NCBI GenBank assembly: GCA_025060105.1
Contig: JANXCS010000001.1
Location: 104,282-168,281, forward strand
Source of the DNA: Pseudothermotoga sp.
Lineage (GTDB): Bacteria > Thermotogota > Thermotogae > Thermotogales > DSM-5069
Direction of reading: 5' to 3'
Length of the DNA stretch: 64,000 bases
Every line of letters starts with the position of its first letter. Positions within the stretch are counted from its first letter, which is position 1. A model generated the notes under the pieces. It was not told the DNA's origin. It ran no database searches and saw nothing but the letters and a program-made list of their open reading frames with translations. Of this stretch, positions 1 to 9,372 are shown in pieces. The position numbers and the translations under genes were made by a program.

Positions 1-2
1 TA

Positions 3-1142
3 GATGCTCTACTGGGTACTGGGGCACGTGGAGAAGTCAAAGAACCGTTGATGGATATCATCAAATTAGTGAACCTTTACGGTAACTATGTTGTTTCAGT
101 TGATCTTCCTTCAGGCTTAGAATGCGACAGTGGTAAAGTACTAGGTATAGCTGTGAAAGCTTCTCTCACGATTACTTTCGCTTTTCCAAAACCGTGCCAC
201 GTACTTTTTCCTGGCAGAGAGCTGACAGGAAAGTTGAAAGTGGCAGATATAGGTATACCAAGATCTCTGGCTGCTTCGATGAACTTGAAAAGAAGCATTG
301 TAACAAAAAGTTTGGTGAGAGAAATACTGCCGGAGAGAAAAAGAGATTCACACAAGAAAACTTTTGGCACTTTACTCGTAATAGCCGGTTCTCGTCAGTA
401 TTTGGGAGCACCAGTCTTGACATGTGTCGGGGCGTTGAGAAGTGGTTGTGGTTATGTGAAGTTGTTCAGCTATGAGGAAGTTGGACGTTTGGCGATATGG
501 AAAGAACCTGGTTTGGTCTTTTCTGCTATCAAGGGTGAAAGACTATCTTTGAAGGATGTTGAATCGGCGATAGAGTTAGCAAAAGAAGCGGACGCAATCG
601 TTATTGGCCCTGGATTAACATGCGAAGCAGAAGTGTGCGAATTTGTTTCGAATTTTCTCAAATTTGTTGAAAAACCTATTTTGATTGACGCAGACGGTCT
701 CAATTGTATTTCAAAAGATTTGAGCATTTTAAGATCGTTACACGCACCTGTGATCATGACACCGCATCCTGGGGAGTTTTCGCGTTTAACTAAACATCCC
801 ATCGATCAAGTCAGATACAACTATCATTTGGTCGAACAGTTTGCTCTGCAACACGGTGTTATTGTGGTGCTGAAAGGCGCAACCACGATTGTGAGCGACG
901 GAAAGACTACGTATTACAATTTAACCGGAAATACTTCGCTCGCAAAGGCCGGTAGTGGTGATGTTCTATCTGGTATAATCGGAGGCTTTCTCGCACAAGG
1001 CGTGAAACCTTTAGATGCCTGTTTGTTGGGTATCTACGTTCACGGAATTGCGAGTGAGAAGTACCACTCGAAAGAGGGGACCATGCTGGTCAGCGAGCTG
1101 GTGGATCTCATACCGTATGCCATTGAGGAGGTGGCCAAATGA
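3..1142 (+). CDS. nnrD: Bifunctional NAD(P)H-hydrate epimerase/ADP-dependent dehydratase, 5' partial
   Basis: Repairs damaged NADHX/NADPHX: the N-terminal YjeF-type domain epimerises the hydrate and the C-terminal ribokinase-fold domain dehydrates it with ADP. The reading frame is open from the window edge. The first visible residues, DALLGTGARGEV, are a conserved epimerase motif, so the gene begins upstream and the in-frame ATG at 48 is not the start. The epimerase tail includes the VDLPSGL segment. The dehydratase half shows VIGPGL, DADGLN, TPHPGEF and the anion-hole/catalytic segment AGSGDVLSG near the C-terminus. The stop overlaps the start of the next gene (ATGA). It is the first visible gene of a run ending with gpsA. 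The identity is firm; only the N-terminal part is missing. Confidence 0.95.
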   Translation, partial: DALLGTGARGEVKEPLMDIIKLVNLYGNYVVSVDLPSGLECDSGKVLGIAVKASLTITFAFPKPCHVLFPGRELTGKLKVADIGIPRSLAASMNLKRSIVTKSLVREILPERKRDSHKKTFGTLLVIAGSRQYLGAPVLTCVGALRSGCGYVKLFSYEEVGRLAIWKEPGLVFSAIKGERLSLKDVESAIELAKEADAIVIGPGLTCEAEVCEFVSNFLKFVEKPILIDADGLNCISKDLSILRSLHAPVIMTPHPGEFSRLTKHPIDQVRYNYHLVEQFALQHGVIVVLKGATTIVSDGKTTYYNLTGNTSLAKAGSGDVLSGIIGGFLAQGVKPLDACLLGIYVHGIASEKYHSKEGTMLVSELVDLIPYAIEEVAK

Positions 1143-2278
1143 GTGATGCGGTTGAAAGACTGATTAGAGAACTCATAAGAGAGAATCAGTTGTCCAAAGC
1201 ACGTGGTATTTTGAGTATTTTTCAAGATGACTATCCTCATTTGATGCTCGAACTCGAGGCTGCGTCTGGTAACTGGATGGCTGTACTGAAGTTGTACGAG
1301 CGTTTGAGTGAAGAAAAAAAGGAGGAATACAAGACTCTTTACAAGACAGCCCAGGAACGAGTGAAGGAAAACTACAAAGAGGACATCAAAGACTCTTTTG
1401 AAGAAATGGACAGGGCAAACCTTGAAGGTGCGATGGCTATATTGGAATCTGTTTCTAAGACTTATCCAGAGTTGGTAGAAGTGATCGCATTGAAATTAGA
1501 ATTGGCTCGAAGAAAGGGGGATAAGGCCAGAGAAAAGATCTTCGAAGATCTTTTGAAAAAACTCGATGCTTCCCATCCTACCTTGCTGAAGAAGTCAGAA
1601 GGGGTTCGAAAACTTTCGTTCGACATGATCATGTTGGTTTTGATTTCAGCCACACTCATTTTCAGCATCTTAGGTGTGCTTTTCTCCGGTCCCAGAAAAG
1701 CTGAGCTTTCAAAGATTTTTGAGGAAAAACTGGCACCGATCTCCGAGCAGACGAAAAATCTGAACGAGATGTCGAAACGATTATCGATGCAGATCGGATC
1801 CGTCGAATCGAAGCTTCAAGAGATGACTCAAACTGATGTTAAACTCGCCCAGGACTTATCAGTACTGAAGAGTCAAATAAACGGTGTTCTTTCTGAAATT
1901 GAATCCAGCAGGCAAGTTGTTCTTGATGCAGTCGATCAAATCAAACAATTGCTTATTACTACATCTTCTGTCAGAAAAACTTACACGTTGCAATCGGAAT
2001 TCGATACTGATACTGCGCGTTCTATTTGGTTATTTGGCTACAGTCTTTACAAAAAAGGTTATTACCTGGATGCCGCAGAATTGCTCAAAAGTTTGTTGAG
2101 TCATCTGAAAAATGATCTTTACTTCAAGGATGACGCACATTATTACATGGCTTTGAGTTATTACTACGCTGGTAACAATGAAGAAGCCAAGAGGGCTTTC
2201 GATAGTTTCTTGAAAGCTTATCCGACAAGTCAGTACGCTGGTTATGCAAAGTCATTTTTGAGTCGGATAGGACAATGA
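1139..2278 (+). CDS. Membrane-anchored coiled-coil/TPR protein, function unknown
   Basis: A 379-residue protein I cannot assign to a named function. Residues 1-155 are helical and charged and look like degenerate TPR repeats. A single hydrophobic segment lies at about 161-183. Residues about 190-280 are rich in Glu, Lys, Gln, Ser and Leu and read as a coiled coil. The C-terminus, about 290-379, contains two TPR-like helical pairs (ARSIWLFGYSLYKKGYY and DDAHYYMALSYYYAGN). The membrane segment, coiled coil and C-terminal TPR order recalls YbgF/CpoB-type envelope proteins, but there is no N-terminal signal peptide. The start overlaps the nnrD stop by 4 nt and follows GAGGAGG; the stop overlaps trmB by 4 nt, so translation is probably coupled. 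A perfect 22-bp palindrome lies inside the gene at 1533-1554. Confidence 0.85.
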   Translation: MSDAVERLIRELIRENQLSKARGILSIFQDDYPHLMLELEAASGNWMAVLKLYERLSEEKKEEYKTLYKTAQERVKENYKEDIKDSFEEMDRANLEGAMAILESVSKTYPELVEVIALKLELARRKGDKAREKIFEDLLKKLDASHPTLLKKSEGVRKLSFDMIMLVLISATLIFSILGVLFSGPRKAELSKIFEEKLAPISEQTKNLNEMSKRLSMQIGSVESKLQEMTQTDVKLAQDLSVLKSQINGVLSEIESSRQVVLDAVDQIKQLLITTSSVRKTYTLQSEFDTDTARSIWLFGYSLYKKGYYLDAAELLKSLLSHLKNDLYFKDDAHYYMALSYYYAGNNEEAKRAFDSFLKAYPTSQYAGYAKSFLSRIGQ

Positions 2279-3204
2279 ATTTGTCTGTCTTTTCTTACTG
2301 TGTCGATGCTAGAAGATTGTCTCTCCCGATTGAGTGGAAAGAGATTTTCGGGAGAGAAGCAGAGTTGGTGGTTGAACTTGGTTTTGGTAATGGGGAATTC
2401 CTCGTGGAACTTGCTAAGAAAAATTGCTCGAGGAATTATGTTGGTTTCGAAACCTCACTCACCAGTATCGTCAAGGTTCAGAAAAAGATCCATTCAGAAG
2501 GTCTAACGAATATTCGTGTCTTCATGGTTGACGGTTTTTTTGGTTTAAGAGAGTTTTTTCAGGACGAGTCAGTTGAATCAATTTACATCAATTTTCCTTG
2601 CCCTTGGCCAAAAAAGTCACATTCAGATAGAAGATTCACAAAGAGTGAGTTCGTTCAAACGGTAGCGGCAGTTCTCAAAAAGGATGGTTTCTTTCAATTG
2701 ACGAGCGATGTGGATTGGTACGTGAACGATATGACCTGTTTGATTAAAAAAAGCGGATATTTTGATGAAATCACAGTTTTGAAGAATGAAAATGTGGTAT
2801 TTGGAACACGCTACGAGAGGAAGTGGATATCGCAAGGAAAAGCGAGTTACACCGTCAAAGCCATCAAAGTGAAACATGCGACAGTTGAGAGATGGACCTG
2901 GGGAGAGATAGAAATGCCTCACGTACATGTGAAAAACATAGACACTGAAAAACTGCTTCAATTGAAAGGACAAATCTTTCAACACGATCGTGGAGTGTTC
3001 GTGGTGAAGGATGTTTATGAATCGGTGAATGAATACTTACTCAGGATCGTGTCCAACGAGTCCAATTTTCAGCAAAGATATTTTATCAGCGTTGAACGAA
3101 AGGGTGAAGGATGGTTGATCAAGCTGGACCCTGATGCTTTTGCCTATAGAACTTTTGTGGTCAAATTCTCTGTAAAGAAGATCGCCGAGGTGATAAGTTC
3201 TTGA
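2275..3204 (+). CDS. trmB: tRNA (guanine-N7-)-methyltransferase
   Basis: Transfers a methyl group from S-adenosylmethionine to N7 of G46 in the tRNA variable loop. The class I methyltransferase motif I is visible as VELGFGNGEFLVELA near residues 34-48. The TrmB signature FPCPWPKKSHSDRRF is at about 108-122 and contains the catalytic-region Asp. The core family is about 200-220 residues; this protein has 309, with an extra C-terminal domain of about 100 residues. A similar long form is known in Thermotogae. The ATG overlaps the upstream stop (ATGA) and the stop overlaps the gpsA TTG start, so it sits in a translationally coupled set. Confidence 0.95.
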   Translation: MNLSVFSYCVDARRLSLPIEWKEIFGREAELVVELGFGNGEFLVELAKKNCSRNYVGFETSLTSIVKVQKKIHSEGLTNIRVFMVDGFFGLREFFQDESVESIYINFPCPWPKKSHSDRRFTKSEFVQTVAAVLKKDGFFQLTSDVDWYVNDMTCLIKKSGYFDEITVLKNENVVFGTRYERKWISQGKASYTVKAIKVKHATVERWTWGEIEMPHVHVKNIDTEKLLQLKGQIFQHDRGVFVVKDVYESVNEYLLRIVSNESNFQQRYFISVERKGEGWLIKLDPDAFAYRTFVVKFSVKKIAEVISS

Positions 3205-4211
3205 GATTCTCGATCCTGGGCGCCGGTAGTTGGGGAACAGCGTTTGCGAAGTTGCTCGCGGAAAATGGCCACGAAGTGCTCATCTGGGCCAGACGAGCCG
3301 AAGTTGCAGAAAAAATCAATAAAGAGCACAAGAACGAATATCTTGAAAGCATTGAGTTACCTAGAGCTATCAGAGCCACGACAGATCTGAACGAACTACA
3401 ACTGTTCTCTGATATTTTTGTACTTTCGATCCCTGTTAAGCACATCAGGGAAGTTGTGAAGCATGTCCAACCTCCCCCAAAAGTCGTTTTGAATCTGTCT
3501 AAAGGGATCGATGAGGATTTAAAAACCGTTAGTCAAATCATAAAAGATATCTGGCCAAGGTCATCATACGCTGTACTCTCAGGTCCGTGCCATGCAATCG
3601 AAGTTGCCAATAAATTTCCCACCGCTGTCGTGATTGCATCGAAAGATGTCGAGTTCGCCAAAACTATTCAACTTGCAGTGAGCAACTCATACTTCAGGGT
3701 ATATCTGAGTGAGGATGTCATTGGAGTGGAAATCTGTGGAGCTGTCAAAAACGTCATCGCCATAGCAGCCGGTATAATAGATGGTCTTGGTGGCTGGTAC
3801 AACGCGAAATCTGCGCTGATCACACGTGGTTTGCACGAGATGGTACGTTTTGGTCTTGCTTTTGGTGCGGAAAGTCCATTGACATTCATGGGGCTGGCTG
3901 GAATAGGGGATCTCGTGGTTACTTGTCACAGCCCATACAGTAGAAACAGACAAGTTGGAGAGAAGGTTGCTAGAGGTCTAAGGTTGGTTGACGTACTTTC
4001 TTCTATGAAAATGGTCGCTGAAGGTGTTCACACCGTTAAACCACTTCTAAAATTGGCGAAGGATTTGAACGTTGAAATGCCAATTTCTCGAGAGGTTTAT
4101 GAAATACTCTTCAATGGGAAAGACCCCAAATTGAGCATAGAACAACTAATGAGAAGACCTTTGAAGATGGAGAGCAATTTCATAGTAACTGACCTGCCGT
4201 CTTTTCTCTGA
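3201..4211 (+). CDS. gpsA: Glycerol-3-phosphate dehydrogenase [NAD(P)+]
   Basis: Reduces dihydroxyacetone phosphate to sn-glycerol 3-phosphate, the backbone precursor for phospholipids; cytoplasmic. The N-terminal Rossmann motif GAGSWGTAFA is followed by LNLSKGID, LSGPCHAIEV and the catalytic-domain segment CGAVKNVIAIAAGI. The 336-residue length is normal. The start is TTG, overlapping the trmB stop, behind GAGGTG. The 3' end overlaps the 3' end of dnaA on the other strand by 32 bp, with no terminator hairpin between them. Confidence 0.97.
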   Translation: MRFSILGAGSWGTAFAKLLAENGHEVLIWARRAEVAEKINKEHKNEYLESIELPRAIRATTDLNELQLFSDIFVLSIPVKHIREVVKHVQPPPKVVLNLSKGIDEDLKTVSQIIKDIWPRSSYAVLSGPCHAIEVANKFPTAVVIASKDVEFAKTIQLAVSNSYFRVYLSEDVIGVEICGAVKNVIAIAAGIIDGLGGWYNAKSALITRGLHEMVRFGLAFGAESPLTFMGLAGIGDLVVTCHSPYSRNRQVGEKVARGLRLVDVLSSMKMVAEGVHTVKPLLKLAKDLNVEMPISREVYEILFNGKDPKLSIEQLMRRPLKMESNFIVTDLPSFL

Positions 4212-5505
4212 AAAGTTCCTTGACTTTGTTCAACATCGATTCAAGGGATTTATTAGTCCTAAGACTGATTTCAAATTTTTGAATCGTGTTCGAGACTGTT
4301 GGATGAGATCTGTTGAACATCTCGGCGATCTTTCTGAGCGAAAGATTCATATAGTTCTTTGCTACGTACATACCCAGTTGTCGCGCGACGATCGCGCTAT
4401 CTTTCTTACAACTACCCTTGAGTTCTTCTGGTGTCACATTAAAAAGTTCGCAGAGGATATCGAATAACCTCGTTTCAACGGATTTACACTTTGGTTTGAC
4501 CGGTTCTATGGATAGGATCTGTTTTGCTCTGGAAAGATCTATCTCTTCATTGTAGATTTGCTTGTGCATCAACAGTTTAACGATAGCACCCCTGAGCCGT
4601 CTCAAATTATCATTGAAATGTTCTGCTATCAGTAACAAAACTTCTTCAGGGAGATCTCCATTTTCAAACATAACCATTTTTTGAGCTATTTTGAAGCATG
4701 TCTCTATGTCTGGTTTTTCTATTTTGACCACGACTCCCATTTGAAAGCGACTTATGAGCCTGTCTTGGAATCCATCAAGCATCTGTGGATCTCTATCTGA
4801 ACATATGACGATCTGTTTACCTGCATTGTAAAGTTCATTGAAGGTATGAAAGAGTTCCGTCTGAATTCCGTTTTTCCCTATGAGAAACTGTACATCATCC
4901 AGTAACATCACATCAATCTTGGATCTATAGCGTTCTCTGAATTCCTGAGTGGTACCTCGTTGAATAGCTTCTATCAGCTCGTTGAGAAAACGTTCACTGG
5001 TCAGATAAACCACCCGTAGTTCAGGTTTATGTTTGAAGAGATAATGTCCTATAGCTTGGAGTAAGTGTGTTTTCCCCAAACCAACGTCCCCGTAGATGAA
5101 GAGTGGATTATACTTGCCGGGATTCTTAGCTGCTTCAAGGCAAGCACTGTAAGCAAACATGTTACTTGGGCCAGTGACGAAGTTTTCAAATGTGAATATG
5201 GGATTTAGGGGTGTAAGAACGAGTGGTCTTTTTCTGACCAACGGCTCACTTTCGTCTTCCATCGGTTGATCTTGGAGAGGTGCGTATTCTATCTTAAAAT
5301 CAATGGAACGATTGAAGACCTCTTTGAGTGTCCGGGCTATGAGATTACCGTACTTCATCTCCAACCAGTCTTTTATGAAGAGATTCCCAACTTGAAAGAC
5401 GACACAGTTCTCCCCTATTTCCTTAACTTCGAAAGTACTGAACCAACTATCCCAAACCCGGCGGTTCAACTTCGCCTTCAAAGTTTCAATGATTTTCTCC
5501 TTCAT
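4180..5505 (-). CDS. dnaA: Chromosomal replication initiator DnaA
   Basis: AAA+ ATPase that opens the replication origin. I chose the ATG at 5505, giving 441 residues, close to the T. maritima protein; the longer open frame to 5655 crosses a likely promoter and the ferredoxin terminator. An AGGGG site lies upstream. Domain I spans about 1-90, followed by a short linker. The AAA+ core has Walker A GDVGLGKTHL and Walker B MLLDDVQF. Domain IV has a DnaA-type helix-turn-helix ending in FNRSHPTVSN, which differs from the common GGRDHTTV recognition sequence. No dnaN is adjacent. The neighbours are gpsA (convergent) and ferredoxin. Confidence 0.97.
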   Translation of the reverse strand: MKEKIIETLKAKLNRRVWDSWFSTFEVKEIGENCVVFQVGNLFIKDWLEMKYGNLIARTLKEVFNRSIDFKIEYAPLQDQPMEDESEPLVRKRPLVLTPLNPIFTFENFVTGPSNMFAYSACLEAAKNPGKYNPLFIYGDVGLGKTHLLQAIGHYLFKHKPELRVVYLTSERFLNELIEAIQRGTTQEFRERYRSKIDVMLLDDVQFLIGKNGIQTELFHTFNELYNAGKQIVICSDRDPQMLDGFQDRLISRFQMGVVVKIEKPDIETCFKIAQKMVMFENGDLPEEVLLLIAEHFNDNLRRLRGAIVKLLMHKQIYNEEIDLSRAKQILSIEPVKPKCKSVETRLFDILCELFNVTPEELKGSCKKDSAIVARQLGMYVAKNYMNLSLRKIAEMFNRSHPTVSNTIQKFEISLRTNKSLESMLNKVKELFREKTAGQLL

Positions 5506-5542
5506 GATGAGACCCCTATCTCTTTCGAGGTGAGCAATTACT

Positions 5543-5571
5543 ATTATGTCTCTAAATAAGTGTGGGATCAA
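5543..5571 (-). promoter_or_regulatory. Putative dnaA promoter
   Basis: On the minus strand, TTGATC (5566-5571) is separated by 17 nt from CATAAT (5543-5548), about 38 nt upstream of the dnaA ATG and downstream of the ferredoxin terminator. This is a sigma-70-like arrangement read by eye. Confidence 0.5.
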
Positions 5572-5626
5572 GGAACAGAATTGTTTATGTTCTAAAAAAC
5601 TTCCATCCAGGGGGTTAAAATGAGGG

Positions 5627-5651
5627 AAAAGAGGCGGGGTTCCGCCTCTTT

Positions 5652-5652
<1 letters not shown>
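5627..5652 (-). terminator. Rho-independent terminator of the ferredoxin gene
   Basis: A perfect inverted repeat with arms AAAAGAGGCGG and its complement around a short loop follows the ferredoxin stop directly and ends in a T run on the minus strand. It separates ferredoxin transcription from dnaA. Confidence 0.8.
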
Positions 5653-5855
<203 letters not shown>

Positions 5856-5870
5856 TTAAACCTAAGTCTT

Positions 5871-5900
5871 ATTATAGTAGAAACTACATTGTGGTAGTAA
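5871..5900 (-). promoter_or_regulatory. Putative ferredoxin promoter
   Basis: A minus-strand TATAAT (5871-5876) is preceded by TTACTA (5895-5900) at 18 nt. The -10 box is perfect and the -35 is weak. Short inverted repeats GTAG/CTAC surround the region and could be an operator. Confidence 0.4.
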
Positions 5901-5923
5901 ACTTCTAAGAGGAGGTGTTTAAG

Positions 5924-6595
5924 GTGAAAAGGGTGGTGATTTTCTTGATATGCGTTCCTTTATTCGTTTTCGCAGTTTCCGCAAATGAGAGGCTCAATTC
6001 AGCCCTTTCGATCATGAAAGAGCTTTCGAATGTTCCTGACAGTGGTGCTTTTGTTGAGTTGTTGAGACAGTCGGAGGGTCTAGCGATTTTTCCTTCGCTG
6101 ATCAGGATTGGCTTGGTCATAGGAGGTCAATACGGTGAAGGCTTTCTCCTCAAGCGCGACGTGGCAAGAGGTAAATGGTATGGGCCTGTGTTTCTGAAAC
6201 TCACAGGTTTGAGTTTGGGAGCACAGCTAGGCATTCAAAATGTCGGATTGGTTCTCGTTTTGATGAACGAACAAGCTGTGAAAAGTTTGCTCTCAGCCAG
6301 CGTGACGCTGGGCGGGAACGTCAGTATAGCTGCCGGACCATTGGGTAGATCTCTCTCCGCCGAGACTGACTACAAACTTCAAGCGTCGATATATTCTTAC
6401 TCTGTGAGTAAAGGTTTCTTCGCTGGCTTGTCCTTGCAGGGTTCCATGGTTCAACTGGATAACGACGCCAATAAGGAGTACTATGGTACTTTGTTGACAA
6501 CCGAAGAAATGATGAAACGTGAACCCAGCACCAGAGAAGCGGTTGAGTTGATAAAATTTCTTAACAGTTTAATTTACTTGCAACCTGGAGATTGA
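5924..6595 (+). CDS. SYLF-domain (YSC84-type) secreted lipid-binding protein
   Basis: A protein of 223 residues from GTG at 5924, 8 nt after AGGAGG; the GTG at 5915 overlaps the ribosome-binding site. An N-terminal signal peptide (KRVVIFLICVPLFVFAVSA) suggests export. The mature part resembles the SYLF/Ysc84 family: an early LLRQSEGLAIFPS, then GLVIGGQYGEGFLL, a glycine-rich LSLGAQLGIQ, LVLVLMNEQAV and later FFAGLSLQGS, KEYYG. Members bind phospholipid or act as envelope proteins of unclear role. It is followed 52 nt later by uvrB on the same strand. A functional link to uvrB is not evident. Confidence 0.85.
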   Translation: MKRVVIFLICVPLFVFAVSANERLNSALSIMKELSNVPDSGAFVELLRQSEGLAIFPSLIRIGLVIGGQYGEGFLLKRDVARGKWYGPVFLKLTGLSLGAQLGIQNVGLVLVLMNEQAVKSLLSASVTLGGNVSIAAGPLGRSLSAETDYKLQASIYSYSVSKGFFAGLSLQGSMVQLDNDANKEYYGTLLTTEEMMKREPSTREAVELIKFLNSLIYLQPGD

Positions 6596-6647
6596 AGATA
6601 TCACGACCTCATACTCAAGTTGATTTGAAGATGGGGGTATCAACGTT

Positions 6648-8624
6648 TTGTTCCAACTCATCAGTGATTTTGAGCCCACAGGAGATCAACCTCAGGCGAT
6701 TGAAAATCTCGTTGACGGTGTTCTGAGAGGTTATAGGTTTCAAACCCTAATAGGTGTGACCGGTAGTGGTAAGACTTTCACTATGGCCAACGTCATTGCT
6801 CGCTTGAATAGGCCAGCTTTGATTGTGTCACCAAACAAAACCTTAGCAGCGCAGCTTTATAGCGAGTTCAAGTCATTCTTTCCAGAAAACAAGGTTGAGT
6901 ATTTCATCAGTTATTACGATTATTATCAACCAGAGGCGTACGTGCCTTCTAAGGACCTTTACATAGAGAAAAATGCTGATATAAATGACATTCTAGTGCG
7001 CATGAGGATGTCAACCTTCAAATCACTCAGGACGCGAAGAGACGTAATAGTCGTTGCGAGCGTATCTTGTATTTACGCTTCGGGAGATCCGGCAGATTTC
7101 GACAACATGAATATTCAACTGCATGTCGGTCAAAAGATTGAACCACATGAATTGGCCCGAAACTTAGCGAGAATAGGTTATACCAGGAGCAACGAAATCA
7201 CCTTGAAAGGATGCTTCAGATTGGTAGGCGATGTACTCGAAATATTTCCTACGTATCAAGAAGAAGGTATCAGAGTCGAGTTTTTCGGTTCGATAGTGGA
7301 CAGAATAGAATCTTTTGACAAGTTGAACAGAACCATCAGCGAGGAGTATCAGAAAATAACTATTTATCCAGCCGTAGAGTTCATCACCACCGAAGAGAAA
7401 CTGGAACGAGCTGTGGAATCTATAAAAGAGGAGTTACAATCAAGGCTTCAAGAATTGGAGAAAGAAGGAAAACTTTTAGAAATGCAAAGACTTCAACAAA
7501 GGACGATGCATGATTTGGAGCTGTTGATGTCGATCGGTCATTGCCCAGGTATAGAGAATTATTCTAGACATTTTGATGGACGTAAACCGGGTGAGCCACC
7601 TTACACGCTCTTGGACTATTTCGATGAAGATTTCATCGTTTTTATAGACGAATCTCACATCGCAGTACCACAACTGAGAGCCATGTGGCGTGGGGAATTC
7701 TCAAGAAAGAAGAATTTGGTCGATTACGGTTTCCGATTACCTTCTGCTTATGATAATAGGCCTTTGACTTTTGAAGAGTTCCTGAAGAAGGTTCCACAAA
7801 TCATTTTCGTTTCAGCCACACCTGGGCCTTTTGAATTACAAGTGAGTGAGCGAATAGTTGAACAATTGATCAGACCAACAGGATTGGTTGATCCAGAGGT
7901 TGAGGTGCGTCCCACCAGAGGACAGGTAGACGATCTCGTTTTCGAGATTAAGAAAGTTGTAGAGAGAGGTGAAAGAGCTCTTGTGACCGTGCTCACAAAG
8001 AAAACTGCGGAGCGTTTGAGTGAGTATCTAACAGAGCTGGGCATCAGATCGCTTTATATACATTCAGAGCTCGACGCCATTGAACGAATCGAGGTTTTAA
8101 AAAAGCTTAGAAGAGGAGATGTAGACGTCGTTGTTGGCATAAATCTGCTCAGAGAAGGGCTAGACCTTCCAGAGGTTTCTTTAGTCGCCATAATGGATTG
8201 CGATAAGGAAGGTTTTCTGAGATCTGAAACGACTTTGATACAGATCATGGGTAGAGTGGCTAGGAACCTCAATGGAAAAGTTCTCATGTACGCAGATCGC
8301 GTGACGCCCGCCATGCAGAGAGCCATACAAGAGACGAATAGAAGAAGACAGATCCAAATTGAATACAACAAAAAGCATGGCATAGTACCAAAACCCATCA
8401 TAAAACCTCTGCAAATGGAAGTATTCGAGCAGTTCATGGATAAGAAACCAAAACTGGATTATTCAGATCTCACAAAAGATCTCGGCTTGGAAGAGCGTAT
8501 TGCAATTTTAGAGGAAGAAATGTACAAAGCTGCAAGTGAACTGAGATATGAGGATGCAGCTGTGCTCAGGGATGAAATATTCAGGTTAAGGGAGGAGTTG
8601 AGAAAGAATGAAACCCATTTGTGA
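6648..8624 (+). CDS. uvrB: Excinuclease ABC subunit B
   Basis: Damage-verifying helicase-like subunit of nucleotide excision repair. It is 658 residues long with a TTG start 9 nt after GGGGGT. Motif [12 protein letters not shown] is at about 38-48. The beta-hairpin [12 protein letters not shown] inserts between damaged strands. Later helicase motifs include DESH, SATPGP and QIMGRVARN. The C-terminal UVR motif (about 615-655) that binds UvrC is present. The gene overlaps the next by 17 nt. uvrA and uvrC are not in the window. Confidence 0.98.
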   Translation: MFQLISDFEPTGDQPQAIENLVDGVLRGYRFQTLIGVTGSGKTFTMANVIARLNRPALIVSPNKTLAAQLYSEFKSFFPENKVEYFISYYDYYQPEAYVPSKDLYIEKNADINDILVRMRMSTFKSLRTRRDVIVVASVSCIYASGDPADFDNMNIQLHVGQKIEPHELARNLARIGYTRSNEITLKGCFRLVGDVLEIFPTYQEEGIRVEFFGSIVDRIESFDKLNRTISEEYQKITIYPAVEFITTEEKLERAVESIKEELQSRLQELEKEGKLLEMQRLQQRTMHDLELLMSIGHCPGIENYSRHFDGRKPGEPPYTLLDYFDEDFIVFIDESHIAVPQLRAMWRGEFSRKKNLVDYGFRLPSAYDNRPLTFEEFLKKVPQIIFVSATPGPFELQVSERIVEQLIRPTGLVDPEVEVRPTRGQVDDLVFEIKKVVERGERALVTVLTKKTAERLSEYLTELGIRSLYIHSELDAIERIEVLKKLRRGDVDVVVGINLLREGLDLPEVSLVAIMDCDKEGFLRSETTLIQIMGRVARNLNGKVLMYADRVTPAMQRAIQETNRRRQIQIEYNKKHGIVPKPIIKPLQMEVFEQFMDKKPKLDYSDLTKDLGLEERIAILEEEMYKAASELRYEDAAVLRDEIFRLREELRKNETHL

Positions 8625-9372
8625 AGCCGCAAAGATGGCCGGAGAGATGGCTATGGATTTTCTTAAAAAGGAACTTTCGGTGAGCACGAAGAGCATGAGG
8701 GCAGACGTAGTGACTCAAGCAGATGTAGAATGCCAGAAGATCATCGTTGAGGCTTTGAAAAAGTACTATCCGGAGGCAATTTTTATGTTGGAAGAAGGTT
8801 TTGAGGGGATGAGTATACCCGAAGGGGAAACGGTCTTTGTGATTGATCCTATAGATGGGACTTTGAACTATTCACACTCTCTACCGTATTTTGCCGTGAG
8901 CATAGCGATGCTCAATTTTGGAAAGATCGTAGAAGCAGCAGTGTATATCCCTTGGTCAGATGAGATGTTCTACGCAAAGCTTGGTGAAGGAGCCTTTATG
9001 AACTATAAGCGTATTGTGAATCGCAGAAAGCCCAGTATCGATAGATCACTTCTGGTCACAGGTTGGCCTTACGATGAAACGAAGTTCAACTGGGCAATAA
9101 GAAGTGTTGAGAAACTTGCGGGCCTTTGTCAAGAGGTTAGAGTGATAGGGTCTTCAGCCCTCGAGCTTTGCTATTTGGCACAAGGAAGGTTCGATGGTTA
9201 TTGGGAAGTTGGCTTAAAACCTTGGGATGTAGCTGCAGGTGTTTTGATTGCGAGAGAAGCGGGGATAATTGTGGAAGGACTACGGGGTGAATTCAACCTG
9301 GAAAGCGGCGAGATAGTAGCAGCGGTGCCGTCGATCTTTGGGCAGCTGAAATCTGCTCTGGTTTCACTGTGA
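8608..9372 (+). CDS. suhB: Inositol monophosphatase family protein
   Basis: Mg2+-dependent phosphatase of the IMPase/FBPase superfamily, 254 residues. Metal-binding motif EEG is at about 62-64, the signature [16 protein letters not shown] at about 77-92, and the C-terminal WDVAAG near 204. Known Thermotoga homologues hydrolyse inositol-1-phosphate, which is needed for the compatible solute di-myo-inositol phosphate. That role is an inference here, since no inositol-phosphate synthase is nearby. It starts inside the uvrB 3' end and its stop overlaps the next start. Confidence 0.9.
   Translation: MKPICEAAKMAGEMAMDFLKKELSVSTKSMRADVVTQADVECQKIIVEALKKYYPEAIFMLEEGFEGMSIPEGETVFVIDPIDGTLNYSHSLPYFAVSIAMLNFGKIVEAAVYIPWSDEMFYAKLGEGAFMNYKRIVNRRKPSIDRSLLVTGWPYDETKFNWAIRSVEKLAGLCQEVRVIGSSALELCYLAQGRFDGYWEVGLKPWDVAAGVLIAREAGIIVEGLRGEFNLESGEIVAAVPSIFGQLKSALVSL

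Noticed and set aside
5857-5900. DnaA-box-like sequences AAACCTA and GTGGTAG between the ferredoxin and SYLF genes
   Set aside because: They match only part of the known Thermotoga 12-mer, are few, and overlap promoter elements; not enough to call an origin.
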